A stretch of DNA of 64,000 nt, from assembly GCF_040869045.1 (NCBI RefSeq), contig NC_090319.1, positions 269,530,897 to 269,594,896 on the forward strand. The letters are read 5' to 3'. Position 1 is the stretch's first letter. The number at the start of each line of letters is the position of its first letter. The notes beneath the pieces were generated by a model. It did not search any database, was not told the DNA's origin, and saw only the letters and a list, made by a program, of their open reading frames with translations. The translations under genes were made by a program, and so were the position numbers. Of the stretch, positions 10,523-22,381 are shown piece by piece. The DNA is from Eurosta solidaginis (taxonomy: Eukaryota > Arthropoda > Insecta > Diptera > Tephritidae).

Positions 10523-12607
10523 GGGTGACATTAAGTCAACGGCCAAAAGGTCAATTGACGTTATGAACAATTCAAATGGCCATAAATTCACTTGGCCACT
10601 TCAAATAGTTTAAGGTTAATTGACTTTGTGACCTTTATGGTTTGACTTTATGACCATTTAGGAAATCTCCGTTTGAGTGGCAAATATAGACTGCCTTGTC
10701 AATTGTAATTTCATAAATTTTTCGGTGGGGACTTGAGATCAACGGCCAAAAGGTCAATTGGTTTTATAGCCACTTCAAATGGTCATAAGATCAATTTGTC
10801 TTATGACCACTTCAAAGTGTCATATGGTCAATTAACTTTACGACCTTTCTTAATTTACTCTTATGGCCATAACCATATGCAGCGAAAAACTTGTGCAGGA
10901 TTGTTTAGACGTTAAATTGAATATGTTCTTTTTATTTCAAAATAATATTAACCGGCCCAGCTTTTGAACCGATCTTGCATTGAAAAGAAGCGCCTCAAAC
11001 GAAAATTTGGAATAAAAAATAGCGCGATTCTCCATTCGAAACCTTTTCTAAATTTGAAGAACCATCTCAGAGAGGAACTTATTGGGCCCGGAAATAAAAA
11101 ATTCTTTTTGCATTTGACTGAACAAATATGTAGTGAAAACAAGTAAAGGTGTCTAAGGTCGGGTGTAACCGAACATTATATACCCAGCGTGAGCTTCAAT
11201 CGCACATTTCATTTCAGATAAATTACTTTTCTATATAACACGTGGCACCGCCCGTTTAAAAGAAAAATGTCTCCCCATTTCCTCTTAGAGTAAAACTTGA
11301 TAAGTGAAATATCATTGATTCAAAACTATTTTTTGCTAAGTTATAGCTTATTATTCTAGCCTACGACCCTTTTAAACTTGTTTTATATCTAAGTTGCCGT
11401 GGTCTTTACCCGATGCCGTCCATTTTTACTAGAAATATTTCCTACTATAGGGAAAATTTGTGTACCCAAATTTATAACGATCTGTTAATTTTTCTTCGAG
11501 TTACGACTCCCGAAATATAGAAAATTGCTTAGTCATAAAAGGGGCGGTGCCACACCCATTTTCAAAAATTTTAGTGTTTTCCAATTTAATGTTATAATTA
11601 AATTTAAAAAGTAAAATTCTATTGATACAAAGCTCTTTTTCGCTAAGATATACCTTAATTTTTTCGTCTACGACCCTTTAAAAAATCTTTTATATAAAAG
11701 TGGGCATGGTCTTTAACCGAGCTCATCCATTTTTTCTAAAAATATTACCTGCTACATGGAAAATCTGTGTACCCAATTTTATTACGTTTCGTTAATTTTT
11801 CTTCAAAGCATTCCTTATAATAAAGACAAGCTCTCTGCCGAATTTTGTTACGATAGGTTTAACGATTTTTGATTTATGATTAATAGCATTTGTAAAATTG
11901 ATTTTATCACAAGTTGGCGGTGCCACGCCCATTTTAAACATTTTTTTTTTTTTCAAATTTTTATCAAGAGTCTCAATATCAGTCCACACGGCAAATTTCA
12001 ACATTCTAGGTGTATTATTTACTAAATAATCAGGTTTTTTGTGTTTTCCAAAATGTTATATATACAAAAAGTGGGCGTGCTTATCATCCGATTTCTCTCA
12101 TACCAATCTATTCTAGGTACAGATAAGCTCGTGTAGCAAATGTGGTGAAGATGTCTCAATATTTACTCAAGTTATCGTGTTAACGGGCAGACGGACGAAC
12201 GGACTGACATGGCTCAATCAAATTTTTTTTCGACACTGATGATTTTGATATATGGAAGTCTATATCTATCTCGATTCCTTTATACCTGTACAACCAACCG
12301 TTATCCAATCAAAGTTAATATACTCTGTGTGCAAAGCTCGCTGAGTATAAAAATAATACGTATGTAGCTGTAATTCAACAGTTGTTAATATTTTAGTAGA
12401 TACGTGAAGGTGCGAAACAAAATAATTGACCTTATGGCCACTTAAGAAAAAAATAGTTGACTCTATGACCACTTCGGAAAAGCAGGATGACTATAATGTC
12501 AGTTTCGTTGACATTTAAGTTCTTTGAATTTTTCGATGTCACCATATTAGCCATTTCAAGTGCTCATAATGTCAATTGCCGTTATTACCGTTGACTTGAT
12601 GTCACCC
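10523..12607. mobile_element. Terminal-inverted-repeat element with internal sub-repeats, interrupted
   Basis: The left end is GGGTGACATTAAGTCAACGG (10523). The reverse complement of the right end (12607 inward) is GGGTGACATCAAGTCAACGG, and the match continues through CAATTGAC and ATTATGA. Both arms are made of degenerate repeats of 'ggtcaattgacnttatg' and 'gtggccataaggtca' words, and the left arm contains a ~212-bp direct duplication (10507 and 10719 share 'cggccaaaaggtcaattg'). No transposase is visible. No clear target duplication was found. The centre is largely occupied by a second element at 11136-12353. Confidence 0.6.
11136..12353 (+). mobile_element. CAAGTAAGG/TGGGCGTGGC interspersed element, copy 1
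   Basis: It begins AACAAGTAAAGG then 'cgggtgtaaccgaacatt' and 'atacccagcgtgagc', and ends 'gctcgctgagtataaa'. The interior has several 'gggcggtgccacgccca'-type boxes and a 3' part with GACGGACGAACGGACTGACA. The same ends and boxes recur at 19560-24288, 37925-39430 and 42119-46051, which defines a family. There is no coding sequence, so it is non-autonomous. I do not know its superfamily. The near-terminal words CCCAG(C)GTGAGC and GCTCGCTGAG are inverted relative to each other. Confidence 0.65.
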
Positions 12608-12619
12608 TTCCTTAGTTAT

Positions 12620-13150
12620 AATTTATGAAGAGTATTTTAATTTCTTATTTCTACTCTCCTCGCCATTCTCCTTTTCGAACTTCTCTTCTCCCTTTCCTCA
12701 AAATTCTGTCTCCCCGTCTTTCTCTAAGTCTGTTTCTTCTATTTCCTAACCCTTTGTCGCCCACTAACTCTCTTCATCGCTATCCCTCTCCTTATCGCTC
12801 ACTGTTATTCTCTCTCGGACTCTTTTCACCCCATATCTATGCCTCTCCCCTTCTTCTGTTTCTGCCCTTGTTTTTCGCTGTCATATTCCGCCCCTTTGTG
12901 TTTATCACCGCCTCAATCTGTGCTCTTTTCGGTCTCATTACAACTCCTTCTTAACTTTTTCCTCCCTTTCCTTCTCGGAGCATATCTTGATTTTAGGCCT
13001 TAAAAAAAAAAAAAAAAAAAACAAAAAATTTATATATCTGCTCAAACTTGGATTTGCCTGCGTATATGAAAATAATCTCCAGAAGACCCTATAGATCGCT
13101 CTAGTCCTTTCTCTTTATTTTCTTCTCTCCCATATGTCCTCCATTGCCCT
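12620..13150. repeat. Pyrimidine-rich stretch and A-run
   Basis: From 12640 to 12970 the plus strand is dominated by C and T in low-complexity order (TCTCC, CTTTC, CCCTTTC words), resuming at 13100-13150. A run of about 19 A lies at 13000-13020. The 109-codon open frame here is a low-complexity product of this composition and not a gene. Confidence 0.6.
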
Positions 13151-13159
13151 TTTTTTAAT

Positions 13160-14160
13160 TTCCTGCAGTTATTGTTGTTGTGGTTGCGATAAGGATACTC
13201 CTCGAAGGTTTTGGGGAGTGATATCGATGTTGATGGTCCTTTGCCGGATGCACGTACGTTCCAGTAACAAGCACCACTGAGGTACTTGCCCGACCATCTC
13301 GGGAACGGTTAAGTATGACCACGTGAATCCTTCTAGACCATACCGCCCTCCCACCCCCTACATTCATGAGGAGATTGGAGTCGCTGCTAAAGAAACAGGA
13401 TTCGCCACGGCCATGTGAGGTTGACAATTGAGTGGGCGAAGCTATAAATTGCGCTGGCAACCCCTTGAATAAATTTGTTATTTTAGTCGCCTCTTATGAC
13501 ACCCTCCGAAGACTTAGGGAGTGTTACGGATATGGGCAGTAGTTTTCCGGATTGAATCCGATGTGTTTCGATGCAGCATTTTCTGAATTTTAGGGGCTTT
13601 TTACACAGGCAGGAATATTCTAAGCACCTTAACCGGCTGGAACTCCTTTTCTTCTTCATAACGGTTGCAGTAGTGATGATTTTCTGTCCACCCGCTGGAC
13701 GATTCTTTATGCTACCGGGAACTGTTAAAAAGCTATTTTACGCTCTCTGCTTCGTGTTCTTCGCCACTCTTCTTCTCTACTCGGACTCACCTGCCACGCC
13801 TGCATTGATCTCACTGGCTTCACACTCTCCACTATCATGATAACCAGGTTCGATTCATAGCATATAGCGATTTTTTCTTTTGCGCCCAATTTTTTCTCAC
13901 CATCCTTATCAGCATTTAAAGTTTTTGAGTCAATCATCCTGATCGTATAACCACCTGTCCAACAAGGCGGCATCTGCGGTCTTATATAACAAATAACCGT
14001 CCGTCACAGCAGCGCTCGTGGTAGCAACACCGTTACTTCCCAAGGCGATCCGGTGTCGGAAGGACTCCGTTGAAATATAACCCATTGCAGTAAATCATCA
14101 TATTAGCACTGTCCACATAGCACCCTGGATTAGTGGGGTTGTCTGCTAGTGATCATCGAT
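13160..14160 (-). mobile_element. LINE 5' module, copy 2 (inverted relative to copy 1)
   Basis: The part 13160-13530 matches the module at 4067-4460 in inverted orientation, including the conserved 'gggggtgggagggcggtatg' (on the minus strand) and 'ggcaaaggaccatcaacatc', and ends towards 13160 in CAACAACAATAAC. The adjoining 13560-14160 is a GC-richer block that reads on the minus strand through short open frames (82 codons at 13725-13973) with no identifiable domain. It may be the upstream part of the same 5' leader or an ORF1 remnant. Confidence 0.5.
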
Positions 14161-15329
14161 ATCTCACCATCCTCCCATTAAGCGGAACGGCGCAGATGCC
14201 AGATATGTCAGACACAGATAAATTAAATTTTTTTGTGTATATAAATTTGTTCCAAATCGACCACTGTGGAACGCAGTGATTTTCAAAATCTCCCCCTTTC
14301 TGCTGTTAGGTTCTTGTATTACAACTGAAATTTTCTTTGTGGGCTGCAATGTAACAAAAAACGGGGACAAAAAAAAAAACACAAAAGAGACAAACATAAA
14401 AACGATGAAAGAATTCATTAAACGTCACAGTTTTTCCTGTAACTGATATAACGGCAAACATTTTTCATTGTATGGCTGCGTACATAAAACCACCCATTTT
14501 CGCACCTCTTTTTCTATGATTTTGATTAAACTTTTTTTGGGGTTTCTTTTGATTTTCTTATAATATTTTTGTCGCCGGTATTTTCTTTGTTTTTTTGCTT
14601 TTTTTTATAAATACATTTTTTTCCTGCAAATTGGCTTAATAAAACATTTTCGGTATCAAAAACACCGGAGGACGCAGTAATTTTTATTTTTTTTTTCTTA
14701 ATACTTCACCTTTTTTTAATTTTTTTTTTTATAATGAGCAACTATTTGTAATAATTTTCCTAATTTTCTTAAGCATATACAAACCCTTTCTCATACACGA
14801 TTTTTCCTCCCATTGTGATTGAGTGTTTTATTATGTTTTCCTAATTTTTTGTAATTTCTGCTTTTTTAAATATTTTTTTCTAATTATAGTTATCACCAAC
14901 AAATACTTTTTTTTTAGTATAAAACACCATTTATTTGCATTTAACTTAGAGTAAAATTTTTTAATGAGATTCATAGCGTATTCGCTGTTGGAGAGATTCT
15001 TGGCATGAATAAGAAAATGATCTGTAATTTAATCTAGAAGAATGTTCTAATCCCTGAGATTATTTACACTTTCGGGTGAGTGTAATGATTTTGAGGCTTT
15101 GGGCACTATCGTAAATCTGATGTTACGAGTGAGTTATCACAGTGAAAGGAGGCACAAGAGGAAAAAATATAATAATTTATCTTAACAAATGAACTCATTA
15201 AGGATTAACTAATAAAGAAGTTAATTTATTATTAAAGAATGCTAAAAATTATTATTTGGGAAGAGCTTAAATCTGTACTGAATTTATTTACTTACTTAAT
15301 GGGCGCTTAAACTAAGGATGTGTTTAAGA
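14161..15329. other. No supported gene; T-run-rich
   Basis: Very AT-rich, with repeated T-runs of 8-10 between 14500 and 14920. No coding, RNA or mobile-element signature stands out. Confidence 0.5.
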
Positions 15330-15582
15330 AATTTTGCGAAGAGATCCATACGACAACAGGTTAGTTTGAACTGGCCGGTCAATAAAGACCTCACATAGAC
15401 TGATTGTGTCCACAGTGTTACCAGAATTGGTTTGATGCCCGAATGGAAGGGCTCCAATCAGGTGCCAAGACTTCTGTTATAGAATAAATCTGTCCTTTTG
15501 GCAAATTCTACATATATTCTAGGACCAAGCTGAATTGCTACCTCGAGATCTGTCAACTTGGCTGCCAATAATAGCTGCAACC
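15330..15582 (-). pseudogene. RNase H-bearing LINE remnant, C-terminus and 3' UTR
   Basis: On the minus strand, immediately inside the foldback insertion site, the sequence reads LEVAIQLGPRIYVEFAKR (about 15545-15490), a C-terminal tail of the kind found after the last Cys motif of RNase H LINEs. The rest to 15330 looks like 3' UTR with 'gttcaaactaacctg'. It is the continuation of 18458-19431 across the foldback element, judged from strand, order and position. Confidence 0.5.
15575..15582. repeat. Target-site duplication of the hAT foldback element, left copy
   Basis: CTGCAACC, matching CTGCAGCC at 18458-18465 in 7 of 8 positions. Confidence 0.7.
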
Positions 15583-15949
15583 CAGGGTTGAGTCATTTTG
15601 AAATGAAACAAATCAAAATAAAAAATAAAAAATTATTCATCATTTTAAATTTTTTGAGTGATGAATAAAAAGTTATTTTTTATTCAAGCATTTCTTGAAT
15701 AATGAATAACATTTTCTCGTTATTCAAAATATTCTAATTGATGATAAACGCCCATTCTTATTTTTGCCAATTTTGAATAAAGAGTTGAGTTATTATTCAT
15801 TATTTACAAAATATGGAATAACAATAAAATTTTAGTTTTTATTCAGTTATTCAAAAATAAAAAAAATTAACCATCGAGATGCCCTGAAAATATACCCATA
15901 TGCGTAAACAGTTCGCGTGTAGTTCTGAAGCTTCTTAGGGTAATATTGA

Positions 15950-16435
15950 GATGATTTTGGGGAGTATTCGCGGGTTTTTTGGGGGCCGTGTGGGGGTAAT
16001 TTCTGGGACACCCTGGGGATCCTCCCGGGGTCTATTGGGGTCCATTCCAGGGGCTCCCTCGCGATCATTATAGGGTTTTGGGGTCATTTCGGGATGGCTT
16101 TTGCGACTCCCTCGGGGTCTTTTCGAGGTCATTTTGGCATGGTTTAGGGGAGTACCTCGGGGTCCTCCCGGGGTCATTTGGGGGTTATTCCGGGATCTTT
16201 TTGGGGACTCCCTCGGGGTCATTTCGGGATGGTTTTGGGGACTCCCTCGGGGTCATTTGGGGGCCATTCCGGGATCTTTTTGGGGACTCCCTGGGGTCAT
16301 TTCGGGATGATTTTGGGGACTCCCTCGGGGTCCTCCCGGGGTCATTTGGGGGTCATTCCGGGATCTTTTTGGGGACTCCCTCGGGGTCATTTCGGGATGG
16401 TTTTGGGGACTCATTCGGGGTCATTTGAGGGTGAG
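15950..16435 (+). repeat. Foldback left-arm tandem array
   Basis: Alternating units 'tttggggactccctcggggt' plus 'catttcgggatgg' (about 35 bases) and a longer variant with 'cattccgggatcttt' or 'cctcccgggg'. Composition is strikingly GC-rich against the AT-rich surroundings. Several overlapping open frames (up to 116 codons) rich in Gly, Ser, Phe and Leu exist in all frames and are repeat artefacts. Confidence 0.85.
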
Positions 16436-17042
16436 AAATATACCAAAGTCGTGCCTACTTGCTAAAAAATACCAAAATTTACCAGAAAGGACCATCGGGC
16501 CAAACGGGGTTGGGAAGGACCATTTTTGGTCCAAATGGACCAAAGCGGCAACCGTTATGCATAGGTTTGCCCAACCGTTCAATAACTCCTGAGAGAGCGC
16601 TAAATACCCAGAAGCAAACTTGGAAAACGGTGTCTCCAAGTCATAAATTTGCGGATTACTTTTGGCGACATTTCTAACTGAGCACACATCCAAATTACTC
16701 CATATAACAATTTCAGGTCAAAAGAATTTTTTTTTTAAATCAAATTAAACTTTTTTCAAATCAAATAAAATTTTTTTTCACCTATGGGATGTACAGGTTT
16801 TGAACCTTAATTATACACTCAAAAACTACATATTTCAATGTTAAAAGTGTGCTACTAAAGTGTATTAAACTGCATACATATGTATATCGAGGGCCGAATG
16901 AAATATCACCCAATCTCGGCTGCCGATTTGAATGCGCCACATCCCAGAAAACTTTTAAAACCAGGAACTTTTTTCGAAGAATGTCGTACGTCATCACGAA
17001 ATTAATCCAAACTGACCCCTTGGGAGTTCCCAAAACCAACCT
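16436..17042. other. Central loop of the foldback element
   Basis: A ~600-base spacer between the inverted arms. It contains 'ggaccattttggtcc'-like self-complementary words near 16520 and, at 16725-16775, 'ttttttcaaatcaaat' words that are the reverse complement of the unit in the array at 60655-61685. No protein domain is recognisable. Confidence 0.55.
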
Positions 17043-18080
17043 GAAATGACCGCGAGAGAGTCCACAAAAAGATCCCGGAATGAATCACGAATGACCCCCA
17101 AATGACCCCAAGGGAGTCCCCAAAATCATTCCGAAATTAGCCCCAAATGAGCCCGGGAGGACCGCGAGGGAGTCGCCAAAACCTTCTCGAAATGACCCCG
17201 AGGGAGTCCCCAAAACCATCCCGAAATGACCCCCAAATGACCCCGAGGGATTCCCCAAAACCATCCCGAAATGACCCCGAGAGAGCCCCCAAAAAGATCC
17301 CGGAATGACCTACGAATGAACCCGAGGGAGTCCCCAAAAATATCCCGGAATGACCCCCAAATGACCCGGGAGGACCCCGAGGGAGTCCCCAAAATCATCC
17401 CGAAATGACCCTAGGGGGTCCTCAAAAAGATCCCGGAATGACCCCCAAATGACCCCGGGAGGACCCCGAGGGAGTCGCCAAAACCATCCCGAAATGACCC
17501 CGAGGGAGTCCCCAAAAGCATCCCGAAATGACCCCCAAATGACCCCGAGGGATTCCCCAAAACCATCCCGAAATGACCCGGGAGGACCACGAGGGATTCC
17601 CAAAAACCATCCCGACATGACCTTCAAATGACCCCGAGGGAGTCGCCAAAACCATCCCGAAATTACCCCGAAATGACCCCGAGGAAGTCCCCAAAAAGAT
17701 CCCGCAATGACCCCCAAATGACACCGAGGGAGTCCCCAAAAAGACCCCAAAATGACCCACGAATTACCCCCAAATGACCCCGAGAGAGTCCCTAAAATCA
17801 TACCGGAATGACCCCCAAATGACCCCGAGGGAGTCTCAAAAAGGTCACGGAATGGCCCCGGGAGGACCCCGAGGTACTCCCCTAAACCATGCCAAAATGA
17901 CCTCGAAAAGACCCCGAGGGAGTCGCAAAAGCCATCCCGAAATGACCCCAAAACCCTATAATGATCGCGAGGGAGCCCCTGGAATGGACCCCAATAGACC
18001 CCGGGAGGATCCCCAGGGTGTCCCAGAAATTACCCCCAAACGGCCCCCAAGAAACCTCGCGAATACTCGCCAAAATCATC
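17043..18080 (-). repeat. Foldback right-arm tandem array
   Basis: Reverse-complement counterpart of 15950-16435 but roughly twice as long, with units 'ccccgagggagtccccaaaa', 'ccatcccgaaatgacccc' and 'gatcccggaatgaccccc'. It yields a 213-codon minus-strand open frame (17310-17951) that is only a translated tandem repeat. Confidence 0.85.
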
Positions 18081-18457
18081 TCAATATTACCCTAAGAAGC
18101 TTAAGAACTACACGCGAACTGGTTACACATATGGGTATATTTTCAGGGCACCTCGATGGTTTATTTTTTTATTTTTGAATAACTGAATAAAAACTAAAAT
18201 TTTATTTTTATTCCATATTTTGTAAATAATGAATAATAACTCAACTCTTTATTCAAAATTTGCAAAAATAAGAATGGGCGTTTATCATCAATTAGAATAT
18301 TTTGAATAACGAGAAAATGTTATTCATTATTCAAGAAATGCGTGAATAAAAAATAACTTTTTATTCATCACTCAAGTTTTCTTGAATAATGAATAAAAAT
18401 TTATTTTTTATTTTTTCGTCAATGGTTATTCAAATTTGTTGATAACGCTCATCCCTG

Positions 18458-18465
18458 CTGCAGCC
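18458..18465. repeat. Target-site duplication of the hAT foldback element, right copy
   Basis: CTGCAGCC, matching 15575-15582. Confidence 0.7.
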
Positions 18466-19431
18466 TTGATCTGGTGAGCACAGGACACGAACACAGAACG
18501 TACTCAACCTTTTATTCCTGCAGTTGGCACTTCCAACATCTGCTGGTACTGCTGTTACATGTGATGCCAAAAGGCTGTGTCCAGTTAGTATGCCCATTGT
18601 GAGCTTCAAGACTTCTCTCTTCAGAGATATGAGCCACTTTGTGATTCTAATAACGTAGGCATTGCACATGATCTTGGAAATTTTGCAGCTCGGCGTTTCT
18701 GTCCACGCCTTTCCTTGGATAATATGCAACTCTCGCCTCCTTCTGATTTCTCCCAAACGGATTGTAACGTCTATCGTCGATTTAGCGAGTGTTGCGCCCT
18801 ACTTTTTCAACTCATTGACCGGGAACCCAGGATGGGTGTATGGTCCGGCCTGAGCGAAGTTTTTCCGATGCTTATTTGCATTCCAAAACACTTCTTTGAA
18901 AAAGTATTGCATAATCGCCGCCTGACTATCAATATATATTGATGCGATTGCAGCTTAAACACGCTTCCTCCAGAATTTCTGCAGCTTTCTTCACGGCTAT
19001 AATTAGCCGCCTGAAGGATGCTGCAGTAATCAGGCAGCCTGTAGGATTTACTTATTTCTGGATCGACGCAGTTAATTTGGAACCATCTGTATACACATGT
19101 ATAATATTTTCTGCCATTTCTGCATCCTAGCACCAACCCTCTGGTTCTATTGGTGGCCCTAAGGTCTTTTTCGAAGCTCAGGCACGTTTCATTTGCCCGA
19201 TATTAGATGGTGCTATAGTTCTATGGCCATAAAGCCTGCACTCAAGCTGCCCCGAGGCCTCAAGCCTTGCTGCAGTTGCCAGCGCAATATCTTTCGCAAT
19301 TAGGTCTGCAGACGGAATGTGTAGAATGGTATGCAATGCTGCTGTCGGGGTAGTTTTTATTCGCACTCTCTTCCAGATGGAGTTTCAACGACAATTTACA
19401 AACTGGTATAACCACCCAATACTTTGTACTA
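18458..19431 (-). pseudogene. RNase H-bearing LINE remnant, RT end to RNase H
   Basis: Minus-strand fragments in order: IKTTPTAALHTILHIPSADL (about 19360-19300, the conserved post-RT 'TTPTAAL' segment), then an RNase H body with SYRLPDYCS, an 'AEI..AAxILEE' helix split by frameshifts, NIYVDSQAA (the catalytic DSQAA motif, near 18935), then KWLISLKREVLKLTMGILTGH (the WK..R...L.G.LTGH linker, near 18600), and a C-terminal Cys region towards 18460. Multiple frameshifts. The element is split at 15583-18457 by the hAT foldback, and its upstream RT is cut off at 19432 by the tail of the CR1-like LINE. Confidence 0.7.
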
Positions 19432-20869
19432 TATTGTATTGTATTGTATTTGTATTTTATTAAACATATTCTAGATGCATACTTTTTAACCTAAGATTGC
19501 AATATTACATTAAATAATTTCAAATTACTATGCAGCATAGTAAAAGTATATGACATTTTTATACTCAGTTGAGCAGAGCTCACAGAGTATATTAACTTTG
19601 ATTGGATAACGGTCGGTTGTACAGGTATAAAGGAATCGAGATAGATATAGACTTCCATATATCAAAATCATCAGTATCAAAAAAAAATCGATTGAGCCAT
19701 GTCCGTACGTCCGTCCGTCCATCTGTCCGTTAACACCATAACTTGAGTATCTTGATGAAATTTTGTATGTAGGTTCCTGGGCACTCATCTCAGATCGCTA
19801 TTTAAAATGAACGATATCGGACAATAACCACGCCCACTTTTTCGATATCGAAAATTTCGAAAAATCGAAAAAGTGCGATAATTCATTAGGAAATATGGAT
19901 TAAGCGATGAAACTTGGTAGGTGAGTTGAACTTATGACGCAGAATAGAAAAATGGTAAAATTTTGGACAATGGGCGTGGCACCGCCCACTTTTAAAAGAA
20001 GGTAATTTAGAAGTTTTGCAAGCTGTAATTTGGCAGTCGTTGAAGATATCATGATGAAGTTTTGCAGGAACGTTACTCTTATTACCATATGTCTGCTTAA
20101 TAAAAATTAGCAAAATCGGAGAACGACCACGCCCACTTTTTAAAATGTTTTTTTTTAAATTCAAATTTTAAAAGAAAAGTTAATATCTTTACAGTATATA
20201 AGTAAATTATGTCAACATTCAACTCCTGTAATGATATGGTGCAACAAAATACAAAAATAAAAGAAAATTTCAAAATGGGCGTGGCTCCGCCCTTTTTCAT
20301 TTAATTTGTCTAGGATACTTTTAATGCCATAAGTCGAACAAAAATTTACCAATCCTTGTGAAATTTGGTAGAGGTTTAGATTCTAGGACGATAACCGTTT
20401 TCTGTGAAAAAGGGCGAAATAGGTTGAAGCCACTCCCACTTTTTATACACAGTCGACCGTCTGTCCTTCCGCTCGGCCATTAACACGATAAATTGAGCAA
20501 AAATCGATATATTTTTACTAAACTCAGTTCACGTACTTATCTGAACTCACTTTGTATTGGTGTAAAAAATGGCCGAAATCCGACTATGACCACGCCGACT
20601 TTTTCGATATCGAAAATTACGAAAAACGAAAAAAATGCCATAATTCTATACCAAATACGAAAAAAGGGATGAAACATGGTAATTGTATTGGTCTATTGAT
20701 GCAAAATATAACTTTAGAAAAAAACTTGGTAAAATGGGTGTGACACCTACCATATTAAGTAGAAGAAAATGAAAAAGTTTTGCAGGGCGAAATCAAAAGC
20801 CTTTGGAATCTTGGAAGGAATACTGTTCGTGGTACTACATATATAAATAAACTAGCGGTACCCGACAGA

Positions 20870-22381
20870 TGATGTTCTGGATCACCCTGGTCCACATTTT
20901 GTTCGATATCTCGAAAACGCCTTCACATATACATCTAAGATCCACTCGCTTTTAAAACCGTCATTAATACCCTTAATTTGATACCCATTTCGCACAAACA
21001 CATTCCAGAGTCACCCCTGGCCCACCTTTATGGCGATATTTCGAAAAGGCGTCCACCTATAGAACTAAGGCCCACGCCCTTTTAAAATACCCATTAACAC
21101 CTTTCATTTGATACCCATATAGTACAAACAAATTCAAGAGTCACCCCTGGTCCACGTTTATGGCGATATCTCGAAAAGGTGTCCACATATAGAACTAAGG
21201 CCCACTCCTTTTTAAAATACTCATTAACGCCTTTCATATGATACCCATATCATACAAACAAATTCTAGAGTCGCCCCTGGTCCACCTTTATGGCGATATT
21301 TCGAAAAGGCATCCACCTATAGAACTAAGGCCTACTCCCTTTTAAAATACTCATTAACACCTTTCATTTGATACCCATATTGTACAAACGCATTCTAGAG
21401 TCACCCCTGGTCCACTTTTATAACGATATTCCGAAAAGGCGTCCACCTATAGAACTAAGGCCCACTCCCTTTTAAAACACTTATTAGCACCTCTCGTTTG
21501 ATACCCATATTGTACAAACGCATTCTAGAGTCGCCCCGGGCCACTTTTATAACGATATTCTGAAAAGGCGTCCACCTATAAAACTAAGGCCCACTCCCTT
21601 TTAAAATACTCATTAACACCTTTCATTTGATACCCATATCGTACAAACAAATTCTAGAGTCGCCCCTGGTCCACCTTTATGGCGATATTTCGAAAAGGCG
21701 TCCACCTATAGAACTAAGGCCCACCTCCTTTTAAAATACTCATTAACACTTTTCGTTTGATACGCATATAGTACAAACAAATTCTAGAGTCACCCCTGGT
21801 CCACGTTTATGGCGATATCTCGAAAAGGCATCCACCTATAGAACTAAGGCCCACGCCCTTTTAAAATACTCATTAACACCTTTCATTTGATACCCATATT
21901 GTACAAACGCATTCTAGAATCACCCCTGGTCCACTTTTATAACGATATTCCGAAAAGGCGTCCACCTATAGAACTAAGGCCCACTCCCTTTTAAAACACT
22001 TATTAACACCTTTCGTTTGATACCCATATTGTACAAACGCATTCTAGGGTCACCCCTGGTCCACTTTTATAACGATATTCCGAAAAGGCCTCCACCTATA
22101 GAACTAAGGCCCACTCCCTTTTAAAATACTCATTAACACCTTTCATTTGATACCCATATCGTACAAACAAATTCTAGAGTCGCCCCTGGTCCACCTTTAT
22201 GGCGATATTTCGAAAAGGCGTCCACCTATAGAACTAAGGCCCACGCCCTTTTAAAATACTCATTAACACTTTTCATTTGATACGCATATCGTACAAGCAA
22301 ATTCTAGAGTCACCCCTGGTCCACGTTTATGGCGATATCTCGAAAAGGCGTCCACATATAGAACTAAGGCCCACTCCTTTT
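20870..22381. repeat. 130-bp tandem repeat array, 11-12 units
   Basis: The word TTTGATACCCATAT recurs at g positions 20980, 21110, 21240, 21370, 21500, 21629, 21759, 21889, 22019, 22149 and 22279, that is every 129-130 bases. Each unit carries 'ttctagagtc(a/g)cccctggtcc', 'ggcgatatttcgaaaaggcg', 'tatagaactaaggccca' and 'ttaaaatactcattaacacc'. Units differ by a few substitutions. It is an internal satellite of the host element, not CRISPR. Confidence 0.9.

Larger units (their letters stand above)
15583..18457. mobile_element. hAT-like foldback element with GC-rich tandem-repeat arms
   Basis: The left end is CAGGGTTGAG. The reverse complement of the right end is CAGGGATGAG, the hAT-type terminus, and the flanks carry 8-bp direct repeats CTGCAACC/CTGCAGCC. 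Two long inverted arms follow. The outer ~320 bases are AT-rich and strongly matching (15640-15900 against 18140-18420). The inner parts are GC-rich tandem repeats (15950-16435 against 17043-18080) built from ~35-base and longer units around 'ggggactccctcggggtcat'. The right arm is about twice as long as the left, so the arrays have expanded unequally. The centre (16436-17042) is unlike the arms. No transposase is present, so it is non-autonomous. Confidence 0.85.

Noticed and set aside
12625..12954. A 109-codon plus-strand frame in the pyrimidine-rich stretch.
   Set aside because: Low-complexity Leu/Ser/Pro/Phe composition driven by the CT-rich tract.
17310..17951. A 213-codon open frame and several others in the 15.9-18.1 kb region.
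   Set aside because: They are translations of the GC-rich foldback tandem arrays, open in several frames on both strands; composition is repetitive and there is no family resemblance.
20870..22381. A regularly spaced array that might suggest CRISPR.
   Set aside because: The repeated unit is the whole 130 bp with no unique spacers, the genome is eukaryotic, and the array lies inside a mobile element.
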